Assembly (NCBI RefSeq): GCF_043555985.1
Contig: NZ_JBIGIC010000001.1
Coordinates: 124,001 to 188,000 of the forward strand
Direction of reading: 5' to 3'
Source of the DNA: Pelomonas candidula
Lineage (GTDB): Bacteria > Pseudomonadota > Gammaproteobacteria > Burkholderiales > Burkholderiaceae_C
DNA: 64,000 nucleotides
Position numbers and translations under genes: made by a program. Under the pieces are notes generated by a model. That model did not search any database, was not told where the DNA came from, and saw nothing but the letters and a program-made list of their open reading frames with translations. This document shows positions 54,262-61,907 of the stretch, one piece after another; within the stretch, counting starts at the first letter, position 1; every line of letters begins with the position of its first letter.

Positions 54262-55087
54262 ACAGGTGCGTGTAGCTGCGGCTGACTTCGAGCTTCTCGG
54301 TCAGGCCCTTCACGCCCACCAGCTGGCGGCCGCGGAAGTCGCGCGTGACGCCGTCGATGGCGCGCGCGTTGACCAGCGTGGAGCGGTGGATCTGCCAGAA
54401 CAGTTGCGGGTCCAGCTCGTCCACCAGCTCCTTGATGGGCTTGCGGATCAGCGCCTCCAGCTTGGCCGTCTGCACACGGGTGTACTTCTCGTCGCTGATG
54501 AAGAACAGCACGTCCTCGACCGGAATCATCTGGATGGCCTGGCCCACGGTGGCCTGGATCCACTGCAGGTACTGCGGCTTGGCGGCAGCCGGGTTCAGGC
54601 CGGCCGACAGCTGGTGCAGCAGCTGCTGCAGCGGCACCGGCGCGCTGTCGGCGAAGTCGCCACCGGCGGGCGCGTCGCGCTGCGCCAGGCGCTTCTTGAT
54701 GCGCGCCACCGTCAGCTGCAGGCGCTCGCGCTCGGCGGGCTTGAGCACGTAGTCGGCCACGCCCTGCTCGAAGGCCTCGACGGCGTACTGGTCGTAGGCG
54801 GTGATGAAGACGATCTCGGGCACCTCCCAGTCGTCGTCGTCCTGCAAGTCACCCGGCAGCTGGGCGATCTGGCGGGCCGCCTCCACACCGGTCAGGCCGG
54901 GCATGCGGATGTCGAGGAAGACGAGGTCGGGCTTGTGCTCCTTCGTCAGCTCGACGGCCTCCAGGCCGTTCTTCGCCTCGGCCACGATGTCCAGCTCGGG
55001 CCAGACCTCGGTGAGGCGGGCGCGCAGCTGCTCGCGCATCAGTCGTTCGTCGTCGGCCAGAACGGCGCGGATGGGTGTGTTGCTCAT
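54248..55087 (-). CDS. LytTR-family response regulator (AlgR-like)
   Basis: This 279-residue protein has a receiver domain with phosphoacceptor D59 (LVFLDIRMPGLTG) and a C-terminal LytTR DNA-binding domain (~165-275; FFISDEKYTRVQTAKLEALIRK, FWQIHRSTLVNARAI). It regulates genes in response to the LytS-type kinase encoded two genes upstream (55517). A stretch of acids (DDDDWEVPE, ~82-90) inside the receiver is unusual. Confidence 0.94.
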   Translation of the reverse strand: MSNTPIRAVLADDERLMREQLRARLTEVWPELDIVAEAKNGLEAVELTKEHKPDLVFLDIRMPGLTGVEAARQIAQLPGDLQDDDDWEVPEIVFITAYDQYAVEAFEQGVADYVLKPAERERLQLTVARIKKRLAQRDAPAGGDFADSAPVPLQQLLHQLSAGLNPAAAKPQYLQWIQATVGQAIQMIPVEDVLFFISDEKYTRVQTAKLEALIRKPIKELVDELDPQLFWQIHRSTLVNARAIDGVTRDFRGRQLVGVKGLTEKLEVSRSYTHLFKGM

Positions 55088-55106
55088 GGCCGGCGATGCT
55101 ACTGGC

Positions 55107-55520
55107 TCAGACGGGTTCCGTGCGGGCCGCTGACGCCTTCATCGCACGGTTGCGATTGCGCAGCACGACGAACAGCAGCAGGCCCAGCAGGATCAGCGGC
55201 GAGCCCAGCACGGCGCCGGCACCCAGCAGCGCGGCGAGCATGACGGCAAACACGCCACAGACGATGAGCAGCGGCAGCGCCACGCCCAGCAGCAGCACCA
55301 ACGGCACGACCAGCAGGCAGACGACGCCGGCGATGAACAGGCCGATGCTGGCGCCCAGCCAGCCGCCAAAGTCGTCGCCAGCGCCGAAGAAGAGGTCTTC
55401 GTCGTTCAGCACGATGTGCATGTCGGAGCCGTGGTGATGCAGCAGCGCAAAGCCGCCGAACATCGCCACCAGGACCATCAGCGCGGTGCCGATGAACAGG
55501 ATCTTGAACAAGGTCTTCAT
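55107..55520 (-). CDS. Small membrane protein between kinase and regulator
   Basis: ATG 55520 overlaps the kinase stop (ATGA) and gives 137 residues with one N-terminal helix, a short His/Asp-rich loop (LLHHHGSDMHIVLNDEDLFFG), then two or three helices and a basic tail. The loop could bind a metal. Because it is translated with the kinase and lies before the response regulator, it may be an accessory sensor. The family is not recognised. Confidence 0.75.
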   Translation of the reverse strand: MKTLFKILFIGTALMVLVAMFGGFALLHHHGSDMHIVLNDEDLFFGAGDDFGGWLGASIGLFIAGVVCLLVVPLVLLLGVALPLLIVCGVFAVMLAALLGAGAVLGSPLILLGLLLFVVLRNRNRAMKASAARTEPV

Positions 55521-56938
55521 GCTGCGACTCCTTCGTCGTTGCGGCTGCGATAGGGCACGGTGATCGTGACGACCGTGCCGCTGGGTTGGTTCTCGGTGAC
55601 GGTGACGCTGGCCCTGCTGCCGTGCAGCAGCTGCAGGCGCTCGCGGATGTTGGCCAGCCCCACACCGGTGCCGCTGGTGGCGGCGCGGCCGAAGCCCAGG
55701 CCCGTGTCGGCCACGGTGACGGCCAGCTTGCCGTGCACGATCTCGGCCTTGACCTTGAGCGAGCCGCCCTCGGCCTTGGGCTCCAGGCCGTGCTTGATGG
55801 CGTTCTCGACCAAGCCCTGGATCATCATGGGCGGGAACTCCGCGGACATCAGCCCTTCGGGCACGTCGATCTCGGTCTGCAGGCGCTCTTCCATGCGCAT
55901 CTTCAGGATCTCGAGGTAGGGTCGGATGACGGCCAGCTCGCGGCCCAGGTCGCGCACGGCGCCGCTGGCATTGGCCTCGCGCATCGTCGGCATGGAGGCC
56001 CGCAGCAGCGCGATGAGGTTCTTCTGCATCTTGCTGGCGGTGGGCGGATCGACCTCGATGAGGTGGTCGATGCTGGCCAGCGTGTTGAACAGGAAGTGCG
56101 GCTCCACCTGCGCCTGCATGGCGGCCATGCGGGCCTCGACGACCTGACGCTTGAGCGCCTCGGCCTCGGCGTTCTCGGTGGCCTGCGCGGCCTTGACCTC
56201 GGCCTGGATGCGGCCCTTGTAGATGCCCTTGATCACGGCCGAGGCCAGTATCCACAGCATGGCCAGGTCGACGAGGGAGTCGCCCAGTTGCACCACCGTC
56301 ACGCGGCGATGGGTCTGGGAGCCGGCCACCTCGTCGGCGGCTTCCTGCAACGCCTGCTGCGCCTGGGCGGCGGCTTCCTGCGCCTCCTTGACCTCCTCGG
56401 CCTCCTGCTTGAGCTGGGAGAGCTTGTCCTTGGCGGCCTCGATGGCGCTGCGGACGTCCTCGGGCTTGGCACTCTTGGGGAAGTCGATCGAGACGGCGGC
56501 GTTGTCGTCGCCGCCGTCCTGGCCGGCAGCCTCGCTGGCGGCCGGGCGCACCGGCTGGATGCGCACGCCACGTTCGTCGACCTTGATCTCGTAGTGGACG
56601 CCCTTGTCGGCCTCCTTCTTCTTCTCGCTGTTCTCGACCGCCTTGCGGGCCTTGTCGGCTGCCTTCTTGGCCTCGGCCTCGAGCTTGGCCTGGCGGCGCT
56701 CGGCGCCGCGGTCGCGCTCCTCGACGGTCTCGCTGATGTGCCAGGTGAAGGGCGGCAGGTTCTTCAGCACGTTGACGCCGATCAGCAGCGCCAGCGACAG
56801 CAGCACGAAGCGCTTCCAGCTGATGCCCACCAGCCAGCCCGCGTAGAGGTGGAAGTACCGCACCACGGTGGCGGAGAAACGCTGCCAGCGCTCGATCCAG
56901 AGCTTCTGCTGGGGGCTGGGAGTGAAGGAGGGCGTCAT
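55517..56938 (-). CDS. LytS-type histidine kinase with long charged coiled coil
   Basis: ATG 56938 gives 473 residues. TM1 (~43-60) is followed by a highly charged, Lys/Glu/Ala-rich coiled-coil region of about 150 residues (AERRQAKLEAEAKKAADKAR), TM2 (~215-240), then His_kinase (PF06580-type) with phosphoacceptor in QVEPHFLFNTLASIDHL and ATP-binding motifs VENAIKHGLEP and GTGVGLANIRERL. It pairs with the LytTR regulator. The interhelix coiled coil is not a standard sensor domain. Confidence 0.9.
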   Translation of the reverse strand: MTPSFTPSPQQKLWIERWQRFSATVVRYFHLYAGWLVGISWKRFVLLSLALLIGVNVLKNLPPFTWHISETVEERDRGAERRQAKLEAEAKKAADKARKAVENSEKKKEADKGVHYEIKVDERGVRIQPVRPAASEAAGQDGGDDNAAVSIDFPKSAKPEDVRSAIEAAKDKLSQLKQEAEEVKEAQEAAAQAQQALQEAADEVAGSQTHRRVTVVQLGDSLVDLAMLWILASAVIKGIYKGRIQAEVKAAQATENAEAEALKRQVVEARMAAMQAQVEPHFLFNTLASIDHLIEVDPPTASKMQKNLIALLRASMPTMREANASGAVRDLGRELAVIRPYLEILKMRMEERLQTEIDVPEGLMSAEFPPMMIQGLVENAIKHGLEPKAEGGSLKVKAEIVHGKLAVTVADTGLGFGRAATSGTGVGLANIRERLQLLHGSRASVTVTENQPSGTVVTITVPYRSRNDEGVAA

Positions 56939-57118
56939 GGGGAACTTCTTGTCGTTGAAGCCACTGTACGCAAGCGCCCGGCGCACCGTGGGGCCGGCGC
57001 GACACGCCGGCCGGCGCGCATGACGAACTGCATGGGCAGGCGACAGGCCGTGCGGCACGGCGCGCCCCGGTGGAGAAGCGCCCGTGAATCCGTCACGGAC
57101 GGCCAGTGATCGCCCAGC

Positions 57119-57143
57119 AAAAAGCCCGCCGATGGCGGGCTTT
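57119..57143 (-). terminator. Terminator of the cytochrome b561-YceI operon
   Basis: On the reverse strand a 10-bp stem (AAAGCCCGCC / GGCGGGCTTT) with a 3-nt loop is followed by a T-tract. It sits 20 bp after the last YceI stop. Confidence 0.9.
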
Positions 57144-57163
57144 GAAGAGAGAGCCGGCAGTGC

Positions 57164-57730
57164 TTACTGCTTGACGGCTTCGACCTGGATGACGATGCGG
57201 ACGCTGTCGGGAATGCCCGGCAGGCCGTAGTTGACGCCCCACTGGCTGCGCTGGATGGTCGTCTCGAAGTCGCCGCCGCAGACTTCGCGCTTGAGCATCG
57301 GGTTCTCGTAGCAGTTGAAGTTGTTGGCGGTCAGCGTGACCGGGTTGGTCTTGCCGCGCAGCGTCAGCTCGCCGGCCACGCTGACCAGCTTGTCGCCGTT
57401 GAAGGTGAACTTGTCGCCGACGAACTTGGCCGTCGGGAACTCGGCGACAGCGAAGAAGTCCTTGCTCTTCAGGTGGCCGTCGAACGGGGCCACGCCGCTG
57501 GAGATGGAGTTCATGTCGAGCGTGACCTCGACCTTGCCGGTCTTGGCGGTCTTGTCCAGCGTGATCGTGCCTTCCTTCTTGTCCCAGCGGCCGCGGTTGG
57601 TGCTGGTGCCGAAGTGCTTGGCCTCGAAGAACACGGTGGTGTGGGTCGGGTCGAGCGCGTAGGTGGCGCTCTGGGCCTGGGCGGCGCCGACGGCGGCGAG
57701 CAGGGCGGTGATCAGCAGGGCTTTCTTCAT
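57164..57730 (-). CDS. YceI-family periplasmic protein
   Basis: ATG 57730 gives 188 residues with a signal peptide (MKKALLITALLAAVGAAQAQ) and a lipocalin-like YceI barrel: YALDPTHTTVFFEAKHFGTS, HLKSKDFFAVAEFPTAKFV and SQWGVNYGLPG. YceI proteins bind isoprenoid lipids such as quinone precursors in the periplasm. It is the last gene of the operon with a second YceI and a cytochrome b561. Confidence 0.94.
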   Translation of the reverse strand: MKKALLITALLAAVGAAQAQSATYALDPTHTTVFFEAKHFGTSTNRGRWDKKEGTITLDKTAKTGKVEVTLDMNSISSGVAPFDGHLKSKDFFAVAEFPTAKFVGDKFTFNGDKLVSVAGELTLRGKTNPVTLTANNFNCYENPMLKREVCGGDFETTIQRSQWGVNYGLPGIPDSVRIVIQVEAVKQ

Positions 57731-57788
57731 CGGGTGGGCTCCGGGGTATGAGGAGGGGGGCGGGGAAAAACGGGGGGTTACAGGCCGG

Positions 57789-58325
57789 TCAGATGCCAGA
57801 GAAGGCCAGCTTGAACTTGACGGTGACGTCGTTGGCGACGACGGAGGTGTCGGCCCATTCGCCGTCACCGATCTTGAAGTCCAGGCGCTTGATGGGCACG
57901 CTGCCCGCGGCCACGCCGTTGGCGAGCGTGATCGGCACGACGACGTCGCGCACGGCGCCCTTGATGGTCAGCTTGCCGGCCACGTCGTACTTGCCCGGGC
58001 CGGTGGCCTTGATGCCGGTGGACACGAACGTTGCCTTGCCGTTGCGCTTGGTGTCGAACCAGGGCGAACCGGCCAGTTCCTTGTCGAAGCTGGGGTCGCC
58101 CAGCGACACGCTGCCCAGGTCCACCGTGAAGGCGATCTTGCCGGCCTCGGGCTTCTTGGTGTCGAAGTCCAGCTGGGCTTCGAACTTCTTGAACTTGCCG
58201 TCCACCGGCACGCCCATCTGCTTGAAGGTGAAGCTGAGGTCGCTCTTGTCGGCCTGCAGCGTGGCGGCGTGGGCGGGCAGCAAGGCGGCGGCGGACAGCA
58301 GCAGCGCGGAGAGAAGCTTGGTCAT
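57789..58325 (-). CDS. YceI-family periplasmic protein
   Basis: ATG 58325 gives 178 residues with a signal peptide (MTKLLSALLLSAAALLPAHA) and a divergent YceI barrel (LSFTFKQMGVPVDGKFKKFE; GKLTIKGAVRDVVVPITL). It is clearly paralogous to the next gene but lacks the canonical FKSKDFFD-like turn. It is located 13 bp after the cytochrome b561 gene. Confidence 0.92.
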   Translation of the reverse strand: MTKLLSALLLSAAALLPAHAATLQADKSDLSFTFKQMGVPVDGKFKKFEAQLDFDTKKPEAGKIAFTVDLGSVSLGDPSFDKELAGSPWFDTKRNGKATFVSTGIKATGPGKYDVAGKLTIKGAVRDVVVPITLANGVAAGSVPIKRLDFKIGDGEWADTSVVANDVTVKFKLAFSGI

Positions 58326-58338
58326 GGTGAAGTCCTGT

Positions 58339-58878
58339 TCAGGAGCGGCGCAGCGACATGCGGGCGAGCAGGCCGTCGCGGTCGATGAAGTGATGCTTGA
58401 GCGCGCCGGCCACGTGGGCCAGCACCAGGGCCGCGAGGCCCCAGGCCAGCGCGCCGTGGACGCTTTCCAGCAGCTCGCCGAGGTCATGGTCCTTGGGCAC
58501 GAAGTCGGGCAGCGGCAGCACGCCGAACCAGACGATGGGGAAGCCCTTGGCCGAGCTCATGGCCCAGCCGGTCAGCGGCACGGCGAAGAAGGCGATGTAG
58601 AGCAGCAGGTGCACGCCGTGCGCCGCACGCGCCTGCCATACGGGCATGGGCGCATCGGCCGGCGGGCGGTGCGTCAGGCGCCACAGCAGGCGCAGCGCCG
58701 ACAGCGCGAGGATGCTCACGCCGGCCCATTTGTGCCAGTTGTAGAGCTTGACCCGCGTCATCGAGAACGGCAGATCGGCCATGTAGACGCCGACGCAGAA
58801 GGCGCCGACGATGGCCAGCGCGAGCAGCCAGTGCAGCACGACGGCGACAGGGGTGTAGCGGGTGGCAGTGCTCATCAT
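58339..58878 (-). CDS. Cytochrome b561
   Basis: This 179-residue protein has four membrane helices and the family's heme-ligand histidines: H in VVLHWLLAL, H in YNWHKWAG, H in ARAAHGVHLLLY and H in LVLAHVAGALKHHFIDRD. It probably oxidises quinol at the inner membrane. The b561-YceI-YceI order is a known proteobacterial module, suggesting transfer between membrane electron transport and lipid-binding proteins. It is the last host gene before the prophage. Confidence 0.94.
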   Translation of the reverse strand: MMSTATRYTPVAVVLHWLLALAIVGAFCVGVYMADLPFSMTRVKLYNWHKWAGVSILALSALRLLWRLTHRPPADAPMPVWQARAAHGVHLLLYIAFFAVPLTGWAMSSAKGFPIVWFGVLPLPDFVPKDHDLGELLESVHGALAWGLAALVLAHVAGALKHHFIDRDGLLARMSLRRS

Positions 58879-58936
58879 GGCTCGCAGTTTGTTCCTCGCA
58901 GACCGGCGGGCGGTTCATCCGCCTTGTCGCCATTGT

Positions 58937-59248
58937 TCAAGCTAATTGAACGGTAAGCGCGTTACTTCTTTCGGGCTCTGGTGGGATGGCCACACGTAGC
59001 GCACGGGCTAGCGCGATTTTGCGCGTGTAGTCTTTCTCATGCGAAACAAGCGCCTCCGCTGCGGCTAGCCGCGTGTCCATGCCGGCTAGCTCTGCGAGCT
59101 GAACGGCAAGCGCAGGGGAGATCGGGTCTTTGCCGTTGTAGACCCTGCTTAGATACCCCTCGCTTGCATGCAATTCTTTTGCAATGCGGTAGCGCGTCCA
59201 TCCTTGCTTTGCGCACACCGCATCCATAAGGGTTTTCCCGAGGTCCAT
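58937..59248 (-). CDS. Phage Cro/CI-like regulator (DUF3693-like)
   Basis: ATG 59248 is preceded by AGGAG and gives 103 residues; the annotated-length frame to 59281 is not needed. The HTH is in TRYRIAKELHASEGYLSRVYNG, and the following segment DPISPALAVQLAELAGMD resembles DUF3693-type phage repressors. It is the outermost gene of the leftward cluster and a candidate lysogeny repressor. It carries one near-copy of the phage palindrome inside its coding sequence. Confidence 0.75.
   Translation of the reverse strand: MDLGKTLMDAVCAKQGWTRYRIAKELHASEGYLSRVYNGKDPISPALAVQLAELAGMDTRLAAAEALVSHEKDYTRKIALARALRVAIPPEPERSNALTVQLA
59031..59047. repeat. Phage palindrome copy, imperfect (in regulator gene)
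   Basis: TTTCTCATGCGAAAC matches the palindrome core TTTCGCATGCGAAA at 13 of 14 positions. It lies within the coding sequence of the phage regulator at 58937-59248. Confidence 0.5.
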
Positions 59249-59342
59249 ACTTTCTCCTGAGAAGGTATCGTCCGCCCCCATGCTTTCCAGCCGGAAAGCC
59301 TTTCACAGGGGAAAGCTTGTGGCCGGGAATGTACAGCAGCGC

Positions 59343-59501
59343 TCAAGGCGCGATCAAGCGGACTTCGCTGTGCCTTTGCTCGTGCTGCTGCGCTCGGGCG
59401 GCGGCGTCCCCCATCACGGCCAGTCCGGCCCGGCGATGTTGGCCGTTTACACAGAGCGCGAGCTGCTTTGGACTGCCGGCGCTGACGTTGCCCTGCTGCA
59501 T
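59343..59501 (-). CDS. Possible 52-aa phage protein
   Basis: On the reverse strand ATG 59501 opens a 52-codon frame (MQQGNVSAGSPKQLALCVNG...) with about 80% GC at third positions, as in coding DNA. The frame is continuous with the upstream regulator gene (59553-59813) and separated from it only by a TGA at 59553-59555. It could be an independent small gene or the tail of a formerly longer one. No family is recognised. Confidence 0.4.
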   Translation of the reverse strand: MQQGNVSAGSPKQLALCVNGQHRRAGLAVMGDAAARAQQHEQRHSEVRLIAP

Positions 59502-59552
59502 GCGAAACACGTCCTGCGCGATCAGCCCGGGATGCTTGCCGGCTGGGTTGGA

Positions 59553-59813
59553 TCAGTCGATGTACTGCCCCCAGAAGTTGGCTTCGTGCTGCGTCATATC
59601 CGGGCGCGTTCCCTCGGACAGGGCTATGACCTTGACCAGCTCGATGCTGAGTTCTTCGCTGATCTTGACCAGCGCGATGTTTGGCAGGACGCGACGGCGA
59701 CTGGTGAAGTTGTCGAGGTCCTGTGTGCTGACGGCCAGCGCGTTAGCAAGTGCTCGTCCTGTGGCGCCGTTTTTGGCCTGTGCGAAGGCGTTGAGAAGGT
59801 CGGAGAAGTTCAT
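59553..59813 (-). CDS. Phage Cro-like regulator (DUF3693-like)
   Basis: This 86-residue protein has an HTH in GRALANALAVSTQDLDNFTSRR followed by RVLPNIALVKISEELSIELV, which matches the core of DUF3693-type Cro proteins. The end ANFWGQYID is also family-like. Its ATG shares the CATG at 59811-59814 with the opposing phage gene. No good ribosome-binding site is visible upstream, which may mean leaderless translation or weak expression. Confidence 0.7.
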   Translation of the reverse strand: MNFSDLLNAFAQAKNGATGRALANALAVSTQDLDNFTSRRRVLPNIALVKISEELSIELVKVIALSEGTRPDMTQHEANFWGQYID

Positions 59814-60186
59814 GGCGGCTGATCGTACTAACGGTGGCTTGCCGCTGACCTTCGCCGCCTACGTGGCGCCGATGGCCGCTGCCCTGGTCCGTCGCGAGTT
59901 CGCCCCTGCCATGCGTGTGCAGGTCCGCAAGCACGGCGCCGTCTTCTGCGGTCGCGTCCTTGAGGGCGCCCCGGCCAATGCCCAGCGTGACGTGGACCTG
60001 TTCAAGGTCGATTGCTGCCTGGGGCAGCTCTGGTTCTCTGCCAAGAACGTTCGTCAGTGCAGCGGCCTGGATGGTCGGTGCGGCTGCGATGAGGGGCCGG
60101 GGGAAGCCCGCGCCTGCGCGGGCGCCCCCGGCGCCTCAGCTGTCCCCCCTGGTAACACGGGGACAACAGTGGTGGAGGGGGCATGA
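59812..60186 (+). CDS. Small Cys-rich phage protein upstream of Rep
   Basis: ATG 59812 is preceded by GGAG (59802-59805), giving 124 residues. The C-terminal half is Cys- and Gly-rich (VRQCSGLDGRCGCDEGPGE). Its stop overlaps the rep ATG (ATGA), so it is coupled to rep. Small genes in this position are common in inoviruses and have no assigned function. The longer open frame to 59317 is a shadow of the leftward regulator genes. Confidence 0.65.
   Translation: MAADRTNGGLPLTFAAYVAPMAAALVRREFAPAMRVQVRKHGAVFCGRVLEGAPANAQRDVDLFKVDCCLGQLWFSAKNVRQCSGLDGRCGCDEGPGEARACAGAPGASAVPPGNTGTTVVEGA
60141..60165 (+). promoter_or_regulatory. Hairpin in the rep leader
   Basis: TGTCCCC (60141-60147) pairs with GGGGACA (60159-60165) across an 11-nt loop, 17 bp before the rep ATG. 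It lies inside the preceding gene. In Ff phages the gene V protein represses gene II translation by binding its leader, so a similar control site is possible here. Confidence 0.35.
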
Positions 60187-61370
60187 GGACAGTTGAGGCC
60201 CGCCCCGTTCTCGATGGTCAGCGCGTCCGGTGGACGCTTGAACAAATCGAGCGCGACAACCAATCGAAGGTCCGCATTGACTGGCTTCGGTTCACGGTCC
60301 CCCTCGATGCCGTCGTTCAGCGCGAACGAAGCCTGGAGGCGGTCACGGCTGGCGACGTCACGGTCCAGTCGGGTTTCGACGTGAAGACCAAGCGAGCCAC
60401 GCTGGCTGACCCGGCCTACAGCGCGGCTCACATGGTGGCCATCGCTGCGGGTCGCGACCTCGTTGCCATGCTGGCCTGCGGCCTGACCCTGGGCGCGGTC
60501 GAGGACAAGGGCATGGATTTCTACGCCGTGCGCGTGGCACTCCTGCACAACTCGGCAGTCGTCGGCTATGTCATGGCCGGCAGCAAAGATGCACGGCAAG
60601 CCAGCACGGTGCATTTCAACCTGTTCGGGCAGGCCATGCTCGCGATTCCGCGCGACCGGCTTGAAATCGTGCGGTCCTACGTTGCGCATGCGAAAGGCTG
60701 GATCACGCGTGTGGACCTCGCTGTCGATGTGTGGTCGGGCCATCGCATCGAAGACGTGCAAACCGCATGGGAGTCGGGCGAATTCGACGTGCGCGGCAAA
60801 CGCCCTGGTCAGCAGAACGCGGGCAGCTGGGCGGCGCACCATTCGCGGACGTTCAGCGTCGGCAATCGCGGCACGGGAAAGATGCTGCGCGCTTACGAAA
60901 AGGGTGACGAACAGTTCGGAAGCCGCGAGGCATCAGCGCAACACGGTTGCGCCGAATGGATTCGTTATGAAGTCGAAGTCCGTAACAACCATCGAGTGAT
61001 TGACCTCGATGTGTTGACCCGGCCGGCTGACTTCTTCGCGGGCGCCTATGCGTTCTGCGACCGGCTGCTGACAGAGCTTGAGGTTCAAGCCGCTGCGCAA
61101 ACGATCAAGACCAATCCTGAAGTTAAGGACGTGACGGCGCTTGCTGCTGTCGAGCGCTGCGCTTCGTGGACCGATGGCACCTGCGGCGCAATCGTCGCGG
61201 CGCTGTTCATGCATGGCGGCGACCTGCTCGCGCACATCGTCGAGCGCAACGCCCATCGCGTTGCCCGTCGCCTGAAGGGATTCGCTGCCGCTGATATCGC
61301 GGCGGCATTCGAGAAAGTCGCAGGGCGAATGGCCCCCGTCTCTGCGCCGTTGCTGAATGGGGCTGTTTGA
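60183..61370 (+). CDS. Rolling-circle replication initiation protein (Rep_trans, pII/RstA-like)
   Basis: This 395-residue protein belongs to the replication initiation factor family: IDWLRFTVPLD near the N-terminus, GWITRVDLAVDVWSG in the middle, and KMLRAYEKGDEQFG, whose Tyr is the likely nicking residue, followed by CAEWIRYEVEVRNN. It nicks the phage plus-strand origin to start rolling-circle replication. The start overlaps the previous gene (ATGA) and is preceded by GGAGG. The origin was not located. Confidence 0.9.
   Translation: MRTVEARPVLDGQRVRWTLEQIERDNQSKVRIDWLRFTVPLDAVVQRERSLEAVTAGDVTVQSGFDVKTKRATLADPAYSAAHMVAIAAGRDLVAMLACGLTLGAVEDKGMDFYAVRVALLHNSAVVGYVMAGSKDARQASTVHFNLFGQAMLAIPRDRLEIVRSYVAHAKGWITRVDLAVDVWSGHRIEDVQTAWESGEFDVRGKRPGQQNAGSWAAHHSRTFSVGNRGTGKMLRAYEKGDEQFGSREASAQHGCAEWIRYEVEVRNNHRVIDLDVLTRPADFFAGAYAFCDRLLTELEVQAAAQTIKTNPEVKDVTALAAVERCASWTDGTCGAIVAALFMHGGDLLAHIVERNAHRVARRLKGFAAADIAAAFEKVAGRMAPVSAPLLNGAV
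60681..60696. repeat. Phage palindrome copy, imperfect (in rep)
   Basis: GTTGCGCATGCGAAAG matches the perfect palindrome at 14 of 16 positions. It lies inside the rep coding sequence. Confidence 0.45.
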
Positions 61371-61386
61371 GTTTCGCAAGCGAAAC
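61371..61386. repeat. Phage palindrome between rep and ssb
   Basis: GTTTCGC-AA-GCGAAAC begins directly after the rep stop and ends 1-2 bp before the ssDNA-binding gene's ribosome-binding site. It has perfect 7-bp arms and no T-tract. It is either a DNA operator or an mRNA hairpin separating rep from the strongly expressed downstream genes. Confidence 0.7.
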
Positions 61387-61399
61387 GGGAAGGTATGAA

Positions 61400-61702
61400 A
61401 TGAAGTTCACCGCAAACGTTACGGTCATCGGCATGAAGCGCTCGAAGGGCGTGCTTGAAAACGGCACGGCGTATGACTCGACGAAGGTCTACGCGCTTAC
61501 TGAGCTGGACGACTCGAAGGGCGACGCGAAGGGCCAGTTCGGCGCAGAGTTCAACCTGGGCACGTCTGAGGAGTACGCGAAGTACGCGCAACTCGCCTTC
61601 CCGTTTCAGGCCGTCGCCGACATGGAAATCGTGGGCAACGGCAAGACCAGTAAGACGGTGATGGTCGCCCTGAAGCCGGTCGGCGACAAGAAGGCGGCCT
61701 AA
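61400..61702 (+). CDS. Phage single-stranded DNA-binding protein (gV-like)
   Basis: ATG 61400 is preceded by GGAAGG and gives 100 residues (MKFTANVTVIGMKRSKGVLE...). Its size, position after Rep and OB-fold-like beta pattern match inovirus helix-destabilising proteins. These coat the phage ssDNA and control replication and Rep translation. Sequence identity to characterised members cannot be checked here. Confidence 0.8.
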   Translation: MKFTANVTVIGMKRSKGVLENGTAYDSTKVYALTELDDSKGDAKGQFGAEFNLGTSEEYAKYAQLAFPFQAVADMEIVGNGKTSKTVMVALKPVGDKKAA

Positions 61703-61704
61703 CC

Positions 61705-61905
61705 ATGTCGCGCTTCCTGATCCAGTCGGGGCTTACGTTTCAGTTCATCACGGTCCTGCCGTCAGGCGACGTGGGCTGGACGCCCTCACTGTTGACGGCG
61801 CTGCGGCATGGCGTCATCGATGAAGCGGATCAGGTGGCGCAGCTCGTTGAGGACTATTGCGACCGGGGCACGGCCCTGGTTGTCGATCTGGACGCGGAGG
61901 CCTGA
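61705..61905 (+). CDS. Small phage protein, 66 aa
   Basis: ATG 61705 begins 2 bp after the ssDNA-binding gene. The protein is soluble and acidic at the C-terminus (LVVDLDAEA), with no signal or helix. It is a conserved-position inovirus protein of unknown role, and is followed 2 bp later by the next small gene. Confidence 0.6.
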   Translation: MSRFLIQSGLTFQFITVLPSGDVGWTPSLLTALRHGVIDEADQVAQLVEDYCDRGTALVVDLDAEA

Positions 61906-61907
61906 CC

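Noticed and set aside
58879..58960. XerCD dif site at the left prophage edge
   Set aside because: The GTTCAA-GCTAA-TTGAAC palindrome at 58935-58951 does not resemble dif half-sites and overlaps the regulator stop; no 28-mer match was seen.
59280..59822. 180-codon plus-strand frame across the phage regulator region
   Set aside because: It runs antisense to two recognisable reverse-strand frames and has no family features or good ribosome-binding site.
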